Assembly (NCBI GenBank): GCA_028681135.1
Contig: JAQUJC010000019.1
Span: forward strand, 1 to 45,734
Direction: 5' to 3'
Length of the DNA: 45,734 nt
Origin: Kiritimatiellia bacterium
GTDB lineage: Bacteria > Verrucomicrobiota > Kiritimatiellia > CAIQIC01 > Lenti-01
Positions 34,001 to 45,200 of this stretch are shown here, piece by piece; the first letter of the stretch is position 1, and each line of letters starts with the position of its first letter. Under the pieces are notes generated by a model. The model had not been told where the DNA came from. It did not search any database and saw nothing but the letters and a program-made list of their open reading frames with translations. The position numbers were made by a program, and so were the translations under genes.

Positions 34001-37000
34001 GGACAACCGAATACAATGAGCAATTGTATGGTCGGGATGATGGTGCATTGGTCTATCGACGGGGCGATTGGACCCGGGATGTTTTCACCAATGATTTCGA
34101 CGGAGTTTATCATGGCCCACCCGGGGTGTTGGAGACCATCATGTCTGATGGGGAGGGGTGCTATGTGCTGGTGGATGCTGACAATGTTCGCCACATTTTC
34201 AATGCGGAGGGGTTGCTGACGCGCTTGGAGCACACAGGCGGGCAGCAGTTGTTATTTGCATATGACTTGGCAGGGACGTCAACCGTGACGGGGCTTTCAC
34301 CAGAATCCTGGCTGGATGAGCCGGTAGTGGTGGCGCAGAGAGTAAGATTGGTCAGGATCGATGAGGCGTATCTAGGTCAAACCAATGGATGTTCTGTTCG
34401 TCTGGAATATAATGTGAATGGCCGGGTATCACGAGCAATCTTGCATGCGGGAGCAGGGGCACAGGATCAATCGATTGAATACGGCTATTCAGCGGATGGG
34501 GCGGGAAACCTGATCTCGGTGCTGGATGCACCGGGGCGTTTGGTGGAATACGTCTATGACGATCAGCACCGGTTGCTGACCAAAACCTGGACCGATAGCG
34601 AGACATGCGAATTACAGAATGCCTACGATGATGCAAATCGGGTGGTTACCCAGCAGGTAGGGCAGACTACGCTGGAGTTGGAATACGGGGGGACAAACAA
34701 CTGGAGTCAGACGACCACGACGATTCGGGATCAGGAAACAGCAGAGACCCTGAGGGTGGTCACGGAACGTTTTCAGTATACCGACTCCGGGCGCACGGCC
34801 AGATACACCCTTCAAATGGGCGAAGCCCTGGATCCGGAGGGGGGCGAAGATGACGACTTGATATCTGAATACGAGTATGACCCAGTTACGGATCAGTTGA
34901 TTGCAGTTAAAGAGGCTGGCGGTGCCCCCATGCATCGGGTGTATGACGAAAAGGGGCATGTCACGCAAGAGATCGTCACCAATGAATTGACCGGGGAAGT
35001 CATCACGGTCATTGTGCAGGGGAATGAATCGGGCTTACTGACCAATCGCTTTATGACCAGTTCTCTGCATCCGGGGATTCGGTTTGAGCATGTGACCGCG
35101 CGATATGATGATCGGGGGCGTCCGGTTGAACAATGTCGCATTGGAACAAATGGCACTATTTTGATGACGACAAGTATCTTTGAGGATTTGGAATCAGGCG
35201 GGGAGCGGCGGACAATCACCGATGCATTGGGAAATCGAACGGTATGTGAATATACACCTGCCGGAAAACTGTTCTGGGAACAGCCGGAAGGACAACCCGA
35301 TAGGCGGCTGACTCTGTATTACGATTCGAGTTCCCTGCTGACGGGGAGCCGGGGTCCGATGGGGGCTGAATATCAGTACGAATACGACGATGCGCAACGA
35401 TTGATTCGGCTGGTTGATCCCCTGGGGCATGAAACGCTCTACACCTATGAAGACAATCTGCTTCGGCGGAGCGAATATGGCCGGACGGCCAACTCCGCAG
35501 GTCGCGTATTGTTTTGGGGCTATGGGACGGATGGCCGTGTGGTTCGCATAGAACAGGAAGGCGGAGGCAGCAATCATTTGCAGGAAGCCTATGCCTATGA
35601 CAGTGCAGGACAAGTGATCCGGTCGACCGATGCCATGGGGCAAGTGGAGCACAGCACATATGACGCAGCCGGACGGTTGGTATGTTTTCAAGACCGACGC
35701 GGGGGGCTTACGCGCTACTCGTATGACAAGTCGGGTTCCATTACTTCCTTGATTGGTCCGGATGACATTGAAACAGCATGGGACTATGATCCCCTGGGAT
35801 TCCCCATTTGCATGCGGAAAGCCGTCGGAACGGAACTGGAACAAGCAACCACCTATGTTTATGGTCTGCCTGGCAAGCGCACGCAGATCATTTGGCCAGA
35901 TGAGTCGCGGGCATATTTCGAGTACGATGAATTTGGGCGACTGATTTCGGTGACAGGTGCGCATGTAACGGCGCAGTTCATGGCCTATGACGCGCTGGAT
36001 CGGGTCCTTACTATGGGGGATGGATGCGGCTTGGTATACAGCAACCTCTATGATCGTTATGGTAACCAAGTGCGCCGCACGTATCCAGATGGGACTTACG
36101 ATGCGTGGGCCTTTGATGCCAATGGAAATCCGGTTTCGAAAACGGATGCCAATGGAAATATCGTGAATTCCGAATATGACGCATTGGATCGCATTGTTGC
36201 CGTATCCGTTCCCAATCAGTCCAATCTCTGGGCGCAGCAAGTCGCGTACGATGCCTGGGGTTCCATCACACAACAATGGAACCAATGGACGGACCCCATG
36301 GTGATGCAATACGATGACTTCGGGCAGATGTCTTCCATGGAGCTTCCCGGCCGTTCACCCGTGGTTTACGAACATGATGAATTGGGTCGGGTGACAACCG
36401 TGGCATGGCCCGATGGGACTTGCCTTCGCAATATATACGCCGGGCCGGATTTAGTGCAGGTCAACCGCCGGACGGGCGAAATCGAGACATTTGCCCTGGA
36501 TGTGGCCGGCCAGACCACGCAGACCGTCGTGAATGGGCAATGGATGACTACCTACCGGTATGACGCCTTGAGAAGGCTCGTGGAAGTCAGTAACAACATG
36601 GGGCAGGTGGCGGCAACGGAGTACGACCGCATGGGTCGGAAGGTGGCAACCCGGGTGAACGGCGAGCCCATGGCGTTTTATGCCTATGACCTTCTCGGAC
36701 ATGTCACCAACGTTTCCGGGCCCGGAGTCCTTTCCGCCTCCTTCGGCTACGATGCCGCCGGTCGCATGACTAATCTGATTGATTCTTTGGGGAATCCGAC
36801 GGTATGGGAGCGTGATGTGTGCGGACGCTTAATGGCAAAGCACCTCGCTGATGGCCAAACAGAAGATTTTGAATATGACGCGGTCGGAAATCTGGTTGGG
36901 GCGCACTACCCGGGCGACACATGGCGCAGCAATGCCTACGATGCTGCCCGTGGACTCATTGCATCCTGGTATTCGGATGGGACCCGGGTGGATTATGAAC

Positions 37001-39108
37001 GGGATGAACTGGGTCGCATGACGGCATGCATGGCGGAGGGTGATACAAATGCCTGGGCCTATAACGTCGCCGGTTTGATGGTTACCAGCCGTCAGGAGCG
37101 GGCGGGGGCGGTTGTGGCCTATGAGTATGATGAGCAGGGGCGACGGACAAAGATGAGTTTAAACGGCCAGTTGTTTGCCGTCTATGAGTATGAGCAGGGG
37201 CAATTGGTTGCGGTGAGCAATGCGATTGGGGCTTTTCGGTATTCGTGGTGCACAAACCGTGATGCAGTGGCCTCGCTCATCTATCCCTCCGGGGCCTACA
37301 GCACCAATCGCTATGACGGCCTGGACCGGCTGACTTATCGGGGACATTATGACAGTACTGGAGTCCTCATCATGGAATGGAATAGCGCCTATGATCATAT
37401 GGATCGCATCACCAATGTTGTGCTGGCGGGTGGAACAGAAGTAAACTATACCTATGATTCCCGTTCCCAGTTGACTGCGGCTCAGAGAATGGAGCCGGGC
37501 GGGGAACTGGATCCTGCCTGGCAGTACGCCTATGACTACGATGGAATGGGCAATTTCACCCAGACCGTTCACAATGGAACAATCAAGTCGTATCAGGTGG
37601 ATGAGGGGAATCGGTATGTGGAAATTGATGATGGCGGCACTTGGGTCGAGCCCACCTACACCCCCCGGGGGCAAATGACCGATGATGGCATGCGGAGCTA
37701 CACGTGGCAGGCGGACGGACGGATGGCAGGCGTCACCGGAGGATTCGGATCCCTTGAATGTAACTACAATCCTCTGGGATTGCTGAATGAGATGGTCGCT
37801 CGGGACGCCGGGGAAGAGGGAAGCGTTGTTCGCCGTTGGATTTATGATGGCATGCTCCCCGTGGCCATTGCGGACCAGAACAACGAGATCGAATGGGTGT
37901 TTGAACGAGGATTGGATATTTCGGGCTCTTGGGACGGAGGCGGCGGGACCGGGGGGCTGCTGGCCTTGCGCGATCCGGAAATGAGTGAATCCGGTGCCTA
38001 CTATCTTGAAGATTTTCAAGACAATGTGACGGCCCTGCTTTCCCCGGATGACAGCCTGTGTGCTCAATATGACTATGCGCCGTTCGGGGGTGTTCTGGCT
38101 GCGAGTGGATCCCTGGCCGGGCAGCCGATGCAATGGCGCGGCAAACCGCGCATCCTTGAAACGCCGCTTGCAGACTATGGGTATCGTTACCAGCATGCCG
38201 AACTGGGCCGGTGGCTGCGTCCCGACCCTTTGCGGGAAAACGGGGGGCTGAATCTATATGCCTTTACCGATAACAATCCGGTGACAAGTCATGATGCGTA
38301 TGGGTTGGAAACCTGGATAGCCAATCGAGCACTGGATGTTCGAATACTCCGTTATCTTCATCCGCTGGCCGGTCATATATACCTGGAATTCGACACCGAA
38401 GGCATGGGTCCTGACCAAAGAGAGGAATGGATTACCTTGGTCAATAAATACCGAGGTGATATTGAAAAAGAAATGCGGTACCGACATCGTAATCGGGAGC
38501 TTCCAAATAAAGTCCGTCGGGACGGGATGAAACCCTTATCTGAGGAGGAAGAAAAAGGATTGCAGTATTATATCGATCAGGCTTTTAAACACGGGAGGCT
38601 TACAGCGTCTTTCCATCCTGACTCTGTTGTTTCTGGAGATACGTCAGGGAATCTCGTGTCTGTTGTGATTACGAAAACATCTATTGTCGATTTCAATGCT
38701 CCGGGCGATATGTTGGGAAAAGGCGACTATAAGCGATTTAGGCTGGGAAGTGCTGCGTCCCTACAGGAAATAGATAAAGAGTTCTGGAAAAACAACAAAT
38801 GGCGGCTACGCCACCCACCCAATGGAACGGGCCGCGAAGTTTGGAGGACGCGTCTTCAGCATAAACTCCAACGGGCCAGGGAGCAAGCCCCTTATAGTTT
38901 CGAAAAACAGAAGACAATGTTCATAAACATGATGGAGTCTGCAAAACTGAACAATCACTCTCCGGAATCCGGAGAGGCCCCATACTCATTTTTTTTTAAC
39001 AATTGTGGCGGTTTTGTTGAGTATATTGCAAGTATGAGCGGAATGACGACTGTGCTATACAATGGATACTTGTACCAGAATTTCATGATTGGTTTTGGGG
39101 GACGCTAA
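31078..39108 (+). CDS. Rhs/YD-repeat protein with probable enzymatic C-terminal tip
   Basis: 2676 aa. CGGAG (31066-31070) and a signal peptide (cleavage near THA-G, residue 24) support the start. Residues 25-195 hold two carboxypeptidase-regulatory-like domains; 200-350 are SBBP propeller repeats (WSTYIGGAGTNDVAGAAADA and similar); PEGA-like and LCCL-like segments follow (440-610). A hinge, GEGEAGNAEVVQDD, begins near 903. A DUF6531-like domain starts at GDPVITATGKFYL, and the YD-repeat shell runs to the core LGRWLRPDP near 2375. After NPVTSHDAYGLE the last 265 residues are a variable tip, AT-richer than the rest. His2433 (GHIYLEFD) and Cys2643 (YSFFFNNCGGFVEY) resemble the His and NC motifs of permuted papain-fold enzymes (NlpC/P60, PPPDE, LRAT types). 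By analogy with Rhs effectors the tip may be a toxin or processing enzyme. No immunity-sized gene follows: only 115 bases separate it from the next Rhs gene. Confidence 0.88.
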   Translation: MIKSSIPLSLAVAWAMMLGPLTHAGTVAGRVIRSDTGEGVPDLEIKLDSLVSFELGLSTQTDTGGYYSAEESFNPYGGVNTFSIIPVKEGAVFQPDRISGLAPGQNYLNQDFVELCPLALSGRITRADSGEGMDLIPVQAGSNVVVTTNGGYFSLEVPYDWSGDVHLSEDSPIYPGDFQPLNYSFEALTQNQDGLNFEYDRSVEWSTYIGGAGTNDVAGAAADAWGNIYVVGTTDADGWISGGYQTERAGGRDAFVAKLDPQGLPVWSTYLGGTNHEVGVAFAVAPDGCVVVAGNTYSSNWVSGGVIEEKTGSGSTDNGFIVKLSASGEHEWSTYLGTTEVNGLAVSEAGTIWATGWAGTSPTNEGTFTGWWKGRVAGGHPNTSGSRPGNTLWMELSGDGQHMFFSTDLGYQGIDMASGGGGQYVVSDSSAGPVVRKCQNGLGYLQLDWPTNGLNRYWWQGGGGWRVAGGTNWLSTGEGLVMPAGSYTIEFKESTRMRPAPMDVTVARGQLHQMEVAYGDKPFANFQSGWNEGLVLATGSTGGEAHHNTGYDAYGGDLGPVLTYLSILGDGERGIVNLHLVGDNFLKFDGTGTQNGVSLSPMIACIDNPFFPSNEVPDRYVSSWYTNQNYWKPCSLQDGWQIEGGEAVIGNLEPEEVDSVAQWRVVADNSTNLLITGWVTNHHELASCVGDVQIECKTVGGTTNVGWLAPMDGLTYTKITNFPVNYEWETIFEDIDGDAKKVDTWTNGHVVVMLDRDTGASFAVMDGETGHVLFLWQNGMIDQPTATMHDMATSLQAGTNTLLLSGTTVDTGWLGGPTNWGGAFLGRVDEEGNWVSGSVVHPQANGQHVVEATPGHFVVVGSTAYSNGAWNVSGAAYPGGSSAIFVTQVELWTPPPPERPLLGEGEAGNAEVVQDDPRDPCDKCTPGEAGDPVITATGKFYLRETDLRSMNTDGIEYRRVYSTTFPYNGPYGYGWTTEYNEQLYGRDDGALVYRRGDWTRDVFTNDFDGVYHGPPGVLETIMSDGEGCYVLVDADNVRHIFNAEGLLTRLEHTGGQQLLFAYDLAGTSTVTGLSPESWLDEPVVVAQRVRLVRIDEAYLGQTNGCSVRLEYNVNGRVSRAILHAGAGAQDQSIEYGYSADGAGNLISVLDAPGRLVEYVYDDQHRLLTKTWTDSETCELQNAYDDANRVVTQQVGQTTLELEYGGTNNWSQTTTTIRDQETAETLRVVTERFQYTDSGRTARYTLQMGEALDPEGGEDDDLISEYEYDPVTDQLIAVKEAGGAPMHRVYDEKGHVTQEIVTNELTGEVITVIVQGNESGLLTNRFMTSSLHPGIRFEHVTARYDDRGRPVEQCRIGTNGTILMTTSIFEDLESGGERRTITDALGNRTVCEYTPAGKLFWEQPEGQPDRRLTLYYDSSSLLTGSRGPMGAEYQYEYDDAQRLIRLVDPLGHETLYTYEDNLLRRSEYGRTANSAGRVLFWGYGTDGRVVRIEQEGGGSNHLQEAYAYDSAGQVIRSTDAMGQVEHSTYDAAGRLVCFQDRRGGLTRYSYDKSGSITSLIGPDDIETAWDYDPLGFPICMRKAVGTELEQATTYVYGLPGKRTQIIWPDESRAYFEYDEFGRLISVTGAHVTAQFMAYDALDRVLTMGDGCGLVYSNLYDRYGNQVRRTYPDGTYDAWAFDANGNPVSKTDANGNIVNSEYDALDRIVAVSVPNQSNLWAQQVAYDAWGSITQQWNQWTDPMVMQYDDFGQMSSMELPGRSPVVYEHDELGRVTTVAWPDGTCLRNIYAGPDLVQVNRRTGEIETFALDVAGQTTQTVVNGQWMTTYRYDALRRLVEVSNNMGQVAATEYDRMGRKVATRVNGEPMAFYAYDLLGHVTNVSGPGVLSASFGYDAAGRMTNLIDSLGNPTVWERDVCGRLMAKHLADGQTEDFEYDAVGNLVGAHYPGDTWRSNAYDAARGLIASWYSDGTRVDYERDELGRMTACMAEGDTNAWAYNVAGLMVTSRQERAGAVVAYEYDEQGRRTKMSLNGQLFAVYEYEQGQLVAVSNAIGAFRYSWCTNRDAVASLIYPSGAYSTNRYDGLDRLTYRGHYDSTGVLIMEWNSAYDHMDRITNVVLAGGTEVNYTYDSRSQLTAAQRMEPGGELDPAWQYAYDYDGMGNFTQTVHNGTIKSYQVDEGNRYVEIDDGGTWVEPTYTPRGQMTDDGMRSYTWQADGRMAGVTGGFGSLECNYNPLGLLNEMVARDAGEEGSVVRRWIYDGMLPVAIADQNNEIEWVFERGLDISGSWDGGGGTGGLLALRDPEMSESGAYYLEDFQDNVTALLSPDDSLCAQYDYAPFGGVLAASGSLAGQPMQWRGKPRILETPLADYGYRYQHAELGRWLRPDPLRENGGLNLYAFTDNNPVTSHDAYGLETWIANRALDVRILRYLHPLAGHIYLEFDTEGMGPDQREEWITLVNKYRGDIEKEMRYRHRNRELPNKVRRDGMKPLSEEEEKGLQYYIDQAFKHGRLTASFHPDSVVSGDTSGNLVSVVITKTSIVDFNAPGDMLGKGDYKRFRLGSAASLQEIDKEFWKNNKWRLRHPPNGTGREVWRTRLQHKLQRAREQAPYSFEKQKTMFINMMESAKLNNHSPESGEAPYSFFFNNCGGFVEYIASMSGMTTVLYNGYLYQNFMIGFGGR
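33782..33825 (+). repeat. 44-bp identical hinge, copy in Rhs gene 1
   Basis: This segment, encoding GEGEAGNAEVVQDD, is identical base for base to 40515-40558 in the second Rhs gene. Flanking sequence on both sides is strongly diverged, even where the proteins are similar. It marks the junction between the N-terminal adhesion modules and the Rhs shell. Confidence 0.95.
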
Positions 39109-39223
39109 CACTTTCCATTGGGACAGCGGCCATCTTTGAGTTGTGGGCCTGTGTTATTTGATGAATGTGGAATGGCCACCGGGCAGTCCTACCCGCTGGA
39201 TTGTGCGACAAAGGAGAGAAGGA

Positions 39224-42200
39224 ATGAAAAGCATAATTTATGGCATGGCGATGATGGCGGGAATTATGCTGGGGAGCAGTGGTATAGCGCAAGCGGCGAT
39301 CATGTCCGGGAGAGTGCTGCGTTCGGATGAATCGGGGCAGGGAGTGGCGAATGTCACAGTGGAGGCGATCTCCTACAAGCCTGCGTATGAAAGTTACTCT
39401 ACGACCACGGATGCCGGGGGATACTACAGCATGATCAACGCTTGGCCAGATGGATTGAGCTTCTGTAGTGTGAAGCTAAAGGAGGAGAATGGAGCGACTT
39501 TTTCTCCGCCAAATATATCCGTGACCGGCGGACAGGATTATCAGGGCCTTGATTTTACAATGGAGCCACCTGACAACAGCACTAGGGGGCTTCGGATCTG
39601 TACGCTGACTGTCCACATCGGCAATCCGGAATTGGCGGATGGATACTTTTGGCGAGTCTGGTACAATGGCGGTGTTCCGTTGACATTACCGCAGACCAGT
39701 CTTCTCCAAAGCCCCTGGACCGATCGGGCAAGTGGCGACAGCCATGAATGGATGCCTTATGACTCCTGGTATGTCATAGAGTTCAAGGACATTGGCGGAT
39801 ATCGCAAGCCGGAAAATATGGTGGTGTACACCGATGGTTCGGGATGGGGAGATATCAAGCAACTGACCAATAACTTTCAGGTCACGGGCACCTACGAGTC
39901 GTTGCCGGTCATCTTGGATTCCAGCCCAGAGGAAACAGAGTCTGGCCTGTTTTACGTCAAGGGCTTTGACTCATCCGGCGTTGTCGGGTCGGGGCCCTAC
40001 ATGTACAAAAGTTATTTCACGGTCTTTGCCGGGGCGGCCGTCCATGCCGGAGCCGTGGATTTAGACGAGTGGGGGGTTGTCCAGATCACAAATAGGGGAA
40101 ATCAATGTTCTTTCGCAGGAAGCACGGCCAATGGCATCACCTCGACAAGTGAGGTGCTTTGTACGGAATATGCGCCTGCCAAACCGGGGTATACGTTCGA
40201 GGAAAGCGAGCGGCTAACAGTGACTCTTGAGGGTAAAGGCGGTGTGGATGTACCTTCGAGTACCCATTGGTACCTGTTGTGCGATGAATGGAAAATCGGT
40301 GGTTTTACCAACGGCCAGACCATAGCCGTGCCCGCTTCTCTGTCATACGAAATCGAGTTCGGGCGGGCGCAGAACACGCCGGGCTCAGACGTTGACGACT
40401 GGATATCCCCTGTGAGCGTGAATGGGGCGGGAGGTGGTGAGTATACCGGGGAGTATGTCCGGCCAGGGGACTATTCAACATCCACCCCGGTGTTGCCTAC
40501 ATCGGCGGTTGCTTTGGGCGAAGGGGAGGCCGGGAATGCGGAAGTCGTACAGGATGATTCTGAGAACCCGTTGGATACGGGCGAAGAGTCTTGTGCCAGC
40601 GGTCAGCGTGGTGATCCGGTATTACTTTGGAGTGGAAAGTTTTATCTGAACCTGAATGATGAAATGATTCTAGGAAAGATGCCGATTTTGTGGAACCGAA
40701 TATATTCCACTACCTTTACCTACGATGGTCCGCTTGGTTACGGATGGACTCATTCATACAACCAGCGGCTTTATATGCGCGAAGGCTCCGATATCGTCTT
40801 AAGGAATGGCGATTGGACCCGAACAGTGTTTACGAATAGAGGGGATGATGTTTATACTGCCCCGGGGGGAGTTTCCCTAGTGCCTCAAGGGGATAACTGG
40901 GTTCTCAGCGAGACTGCTGCGTTGGACAAAGTGTTTGATTCCCTCGGGCGGTTGATTCTTATTTCCGATTCGGACAGCAACCAGCTTATGTTCTCGTATG
41001 TCCAAGAGACACGACAACCCGTGCTGGGACTTCCTGATTACTCTTTGAGTACTGGGCAAGTTATGGTGGCGGAAATGTATCGGTTGGATCAAATCGTTCA
41101 GGCGCATGACGGCGTCACGAATGGCTGTGGTGTATTTATGGAATATGATGGAGGCGGCAGGCTGGTTCAGGTCATCCTGTCATATGGAGGGGCAAAGGCA
41201 GAACAACAACTAAACTATCGATACGATGAAAACGGATCGGGAAATTTAGTTGAGTATATCGACGCCGACGGCGTTGTCTATCCATATACATATGACGATT
41301 CACATCGAATGTTAACTTTTTACGAGGGGTGTGTCTGCAATGTGCGCAGCAACCGCTATGATGAAGCCGGACGCGTGTGCGAGCAAACGATGGCTGGGAC
41401 GCGCGTGCTGTTCGATTATTTGGTGGAAAAGCAGGTAACCCGTACAACAACTATTGTGGCTAGCGGGAAGACTGGCTTGCCGGTACGCGAGGAGGTCGAG
41501 TATTTTTATTTTCTGGATTCCGGGAAAACATGGAAACATGTTGTTCAGATGGGGGAGCAATTGGATCCAGAGGGAGGGGAGTCCGATGACCTGGTTACAG
41601 AATACCATTATGACGAGTTGGCCGGGATAGAAACAGGTGTCACCTATCCAGGCGGGATGGGAAAGGAGATAACCTTTGATGAAGCCGGGTACGTTACGTC
41701 AATGATCTGGACCGGTGAGGACGGGAGCGAAATCATGCGCTGTTTTGAATATGGTCCGCACGGTGTCACCAACCAGTACGATATTTATGCCGGACCACCA
41801 GAGTCTCGTGTCATGTCGGTGGCCACAACGTACGATGAAATAGGCCGTATCGTATCGGTCGTCCAGCAGGGGGGCGAGGGGCAGGAAATGAGTGTGGGGA
41901 TGTCCTATCAAACCAACGAAATCGATGGGACTCGAGTGACGGTGTCGAATGGAGCGGGACGCGCAATTCAGTGCGATCTCAATGGGGAAGGCCAACTGGC
42001 AGGCATTGTGGATCCGACATCACAGTCGAATATTGTAAGCTATGGGCATAACGTGTTGGGTTATAGAACCAATAAGATCGATGCACTGGGGAGGGAAACT
42101 GTATACAAATACAATGAACAAGGAGAGATTGTCCGGATTGAATACCCCTGCGGCATGGAGACATTGTGCGAATATTCGCAAGGGAATCTCGTGCGGAGAG

Positions 42201-45200
42201 AAGATGGCCGGACATCAAGTCGCGCCGGCTTGGTCAGTCTTTTTGAATATGACGATGATGGTCGGTTACGGGCGGAATACGGAGTCGGCAATGGAACGAC
42301 CACGCTGGTCAAGCGGATATGGTATGACAGTGACGGGCGGCTCGAAGAAATCGAGACCCGGGCGGGCATTGCCAGTGCAAGAACTTACGATAGCGCAGGG
42401 CGCATCATCGGTGCACAGGTGTGGGGGGTCGGGCAGAGCAACCGCTTTGATCAGGCATCAAGACTGATTGAGAACATTGGACCTGATGGGGCGCGGACCT
42501 TGTATGAGTATGACGGCTTGGGGCAGATAACCGAAGTGGTCGAGGCTGCGGGGACGCCTTTTGAGCGGACCACTTCATATGAATACAACGATGCAGGACA
42601 GATTGTAGCGGTAGAGGGAGAAGATGGATTATTGCAGAAGTTCGAATATGACGAATTCGGCCAGTTGATTGCCCGGGAAGGAACGGGCATTCTTCCGCAG
42701 ACATTCGAATACGACGCAGGAGGAAAATTGACGGGTGTTGGCTATGCCGATGGCTCCGTATTTACCTATGTGTATGACGAGAGGGGGAGGCGAGTGCGAA
42801 CGGTTTATCCGGATGAAACGGAAGAGTCATATGAGCATGACGCGGTCGGCAACTTGACTCGTTTTGAAGATCGCCTGGGCAGCAGCATTTATTATGTCTA
42901 CGATGCGGCGGATCGTCTCGTGTCGATCAGCGCGCGGAATCAACCGGATGTGGCGATCGAATTCTTCGAATATGACTCCCTCGGCGGCGTACAGGTTTAT
43001 TCCAATGCGGCGGGGGTGGTTCGACGCATTGACATTGATGATTTTGGACTGGTCACCAACATTGTCCGCGCGAGCGGGGTGAAGCAGTCCTTTGTCTACG
43101 ATGAAATCCAAAGGCCGGTTTCGATCATGTGGTCCGACGGGACCATGGTTTCAAACGAATATGACGGGCCATTTCTTGTCCGTACGTCGCAACGGGATGG
43201 CTCCGAGCACCGGATGCAGTATGACGAGGCAGGACGATTGTCCATTCACATTCCTCCCTCTGGGCTGACCAATGCCTATTCCCACGATGTTTTTGGGAGG
43301 CTAGCTACATTCAGCAATGACATCAGAGGGGCGGTCAGCTACCACTATGATTCTTTGAACCGGCTGACGTGCATGGAGCTTCCAGCTGCACGGATCGTTA
43401 ATCTGGAATACGACGAATACGGACGGCTAACAAATCGATGGGGTTGGGGACATCACCCCGTCCGGATGGAATACGATTGGGCATCCAATATGACCAATTT
43501 GATTGATGCGGCGGGGAGGCACCATGTCAGGGCCTACACCCTCATGGGCAAGGTGCACCGGCGTGAGTATCCGGATGGTTCCTATCTGGCGTTCTGGTAT
43601 GACGCCGACGGAAAGACGGTAAGCAATCGCACGGCCTCGGGGCGAATAACCCGCTACGAATATAATGCCCAGCGATATTTGTCGATGGTGGCATTTGGGC
43701 CGGAAGAAGCGATTCATTATGAATATGACATATTGGGGCATCTTCAATCTATTTCTACGGGCGGATTCACAAATGAGTATGAACATGATGGCATGGGCCG
43801 GATTATCCGTGAGCGGCAGGGATCCGGGGAGATGGACATCCAGTATGAATATGATGGGGAGAGAATTGACCGAATGCGGTATGGCGATTGGGTTATTGAT
43901 TATGGCTGCGATGCGGCGGGGCGGTTAATTCAATTGGACACGCCTTTGGGCCGGTTTGAATATTTGCGTCGGGAGTCGGACGGGGGGCTTGAATCGGTCG
44001 TCTATCCATGCGGGATGATGACCAGCAATCGTCTGGATTGTGGCGGGCAGTTGATGGAGCGCATTTTGGTCGATGTGGACATGGACGTGTTTTCCGACGT
44101 GACTATATTCCGGGACCGGATGGGATTGGTGACGAATCTGGTTTATGATGACGGGTTGCACGATCATTTGGCATACGATGGCACAGGGCAATTGTCGCAG
44201 GTGAGGCGTCTGTTGTCCGACAACAGCGAAGATGATACCTATCAATATTTGTATGGGTATGATGGGGTGGGGAATTGGACTCAGCGGGTTGCAAACGGGT
44301 CGAGCGTTTCCATCGTCAATAACAATCTTGACCAGATTTCCGAAGTGACCTTCGAAGGCGGGGGTCGTCTCCAGCCCATTTACGATGCGGATGGGCAATT
44401 GGTATATGATGGGGTAGACTACTATCGTTGGAGCAACTCTGCACGTCTGATTGGCCTGTCGAATGCGACAAGAACGCTGTCGTTTGAATATGATGCCATT
44501 GGGCGTATGGTGCGCCGCACTCGGAGCGAGGCCGGGCAATGGCGTTTTACTGTGGAGTATACGTATGATGATTGGATGCCGATCCATGCGGTTCAAAACG
44601 AGCCGGGAGCTACGTCCGTGGTTCGGTACGCGTGGGGATGTGACCGCTCGGGCCGCATGGAAAGGACAGGAAACAATGGCAGTCTCCTGGCCGCAGAATT
44701 ATCAGCGAGCGCGAACACAAGCGTTTGCTATTATGTGCATGACTATCGGGGGAATGTATCCGGCATTGCGGATGATGCGGGGCGAATTATTGAGACGTTT
44801 CAATACAGTCCATTCGGAAGGATATTATCGGGTTCCGCACCCAATGGGATAAGAGATTGTTGGGGATTTTCGGGAAAACTGCATATAGAAGGCGGCGATT
44901 TGGTCTACTACGGCATGCGATTCTATCACGCCGGACTGGGTCGTTGGATCAGTCGGGACCCGTTGGGCAGTCAGCGGGGGTTCAGCGCATACGGCATGGT
45001 GGAAAACGATCCGGTTAACCGATTGGATTCCCTCGGATTGTCTTCAGAGCTTGCGAAATTTGGACAAAACGCCTTTTGGGGCTTTGCAAATCTCCCCGGA
45101 ACGCTTATTAGCCATTTGACGCCACTCGGTGACAGTTACAGCAAGGCTCTGTCCATGCGGCGGGTAATAGGCGAACCTGTGCATGGGAATAGTGACGCAT

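Noticed and set aside
35194-36309. 371-codon minus-strand open frame inside the first Rhs gene
   Set aside because: Antisense of YD repeats; rich in Ile, His and Arg from reverse-complemented Asp/Tyr codons, with no motif.
34200-38200. CRISPR-like or tandem DNA repeat in the Rhs genes
   Set aside because: The repetition is at protein level (YD motifs); the DNA units are diverged and without constant spacers.
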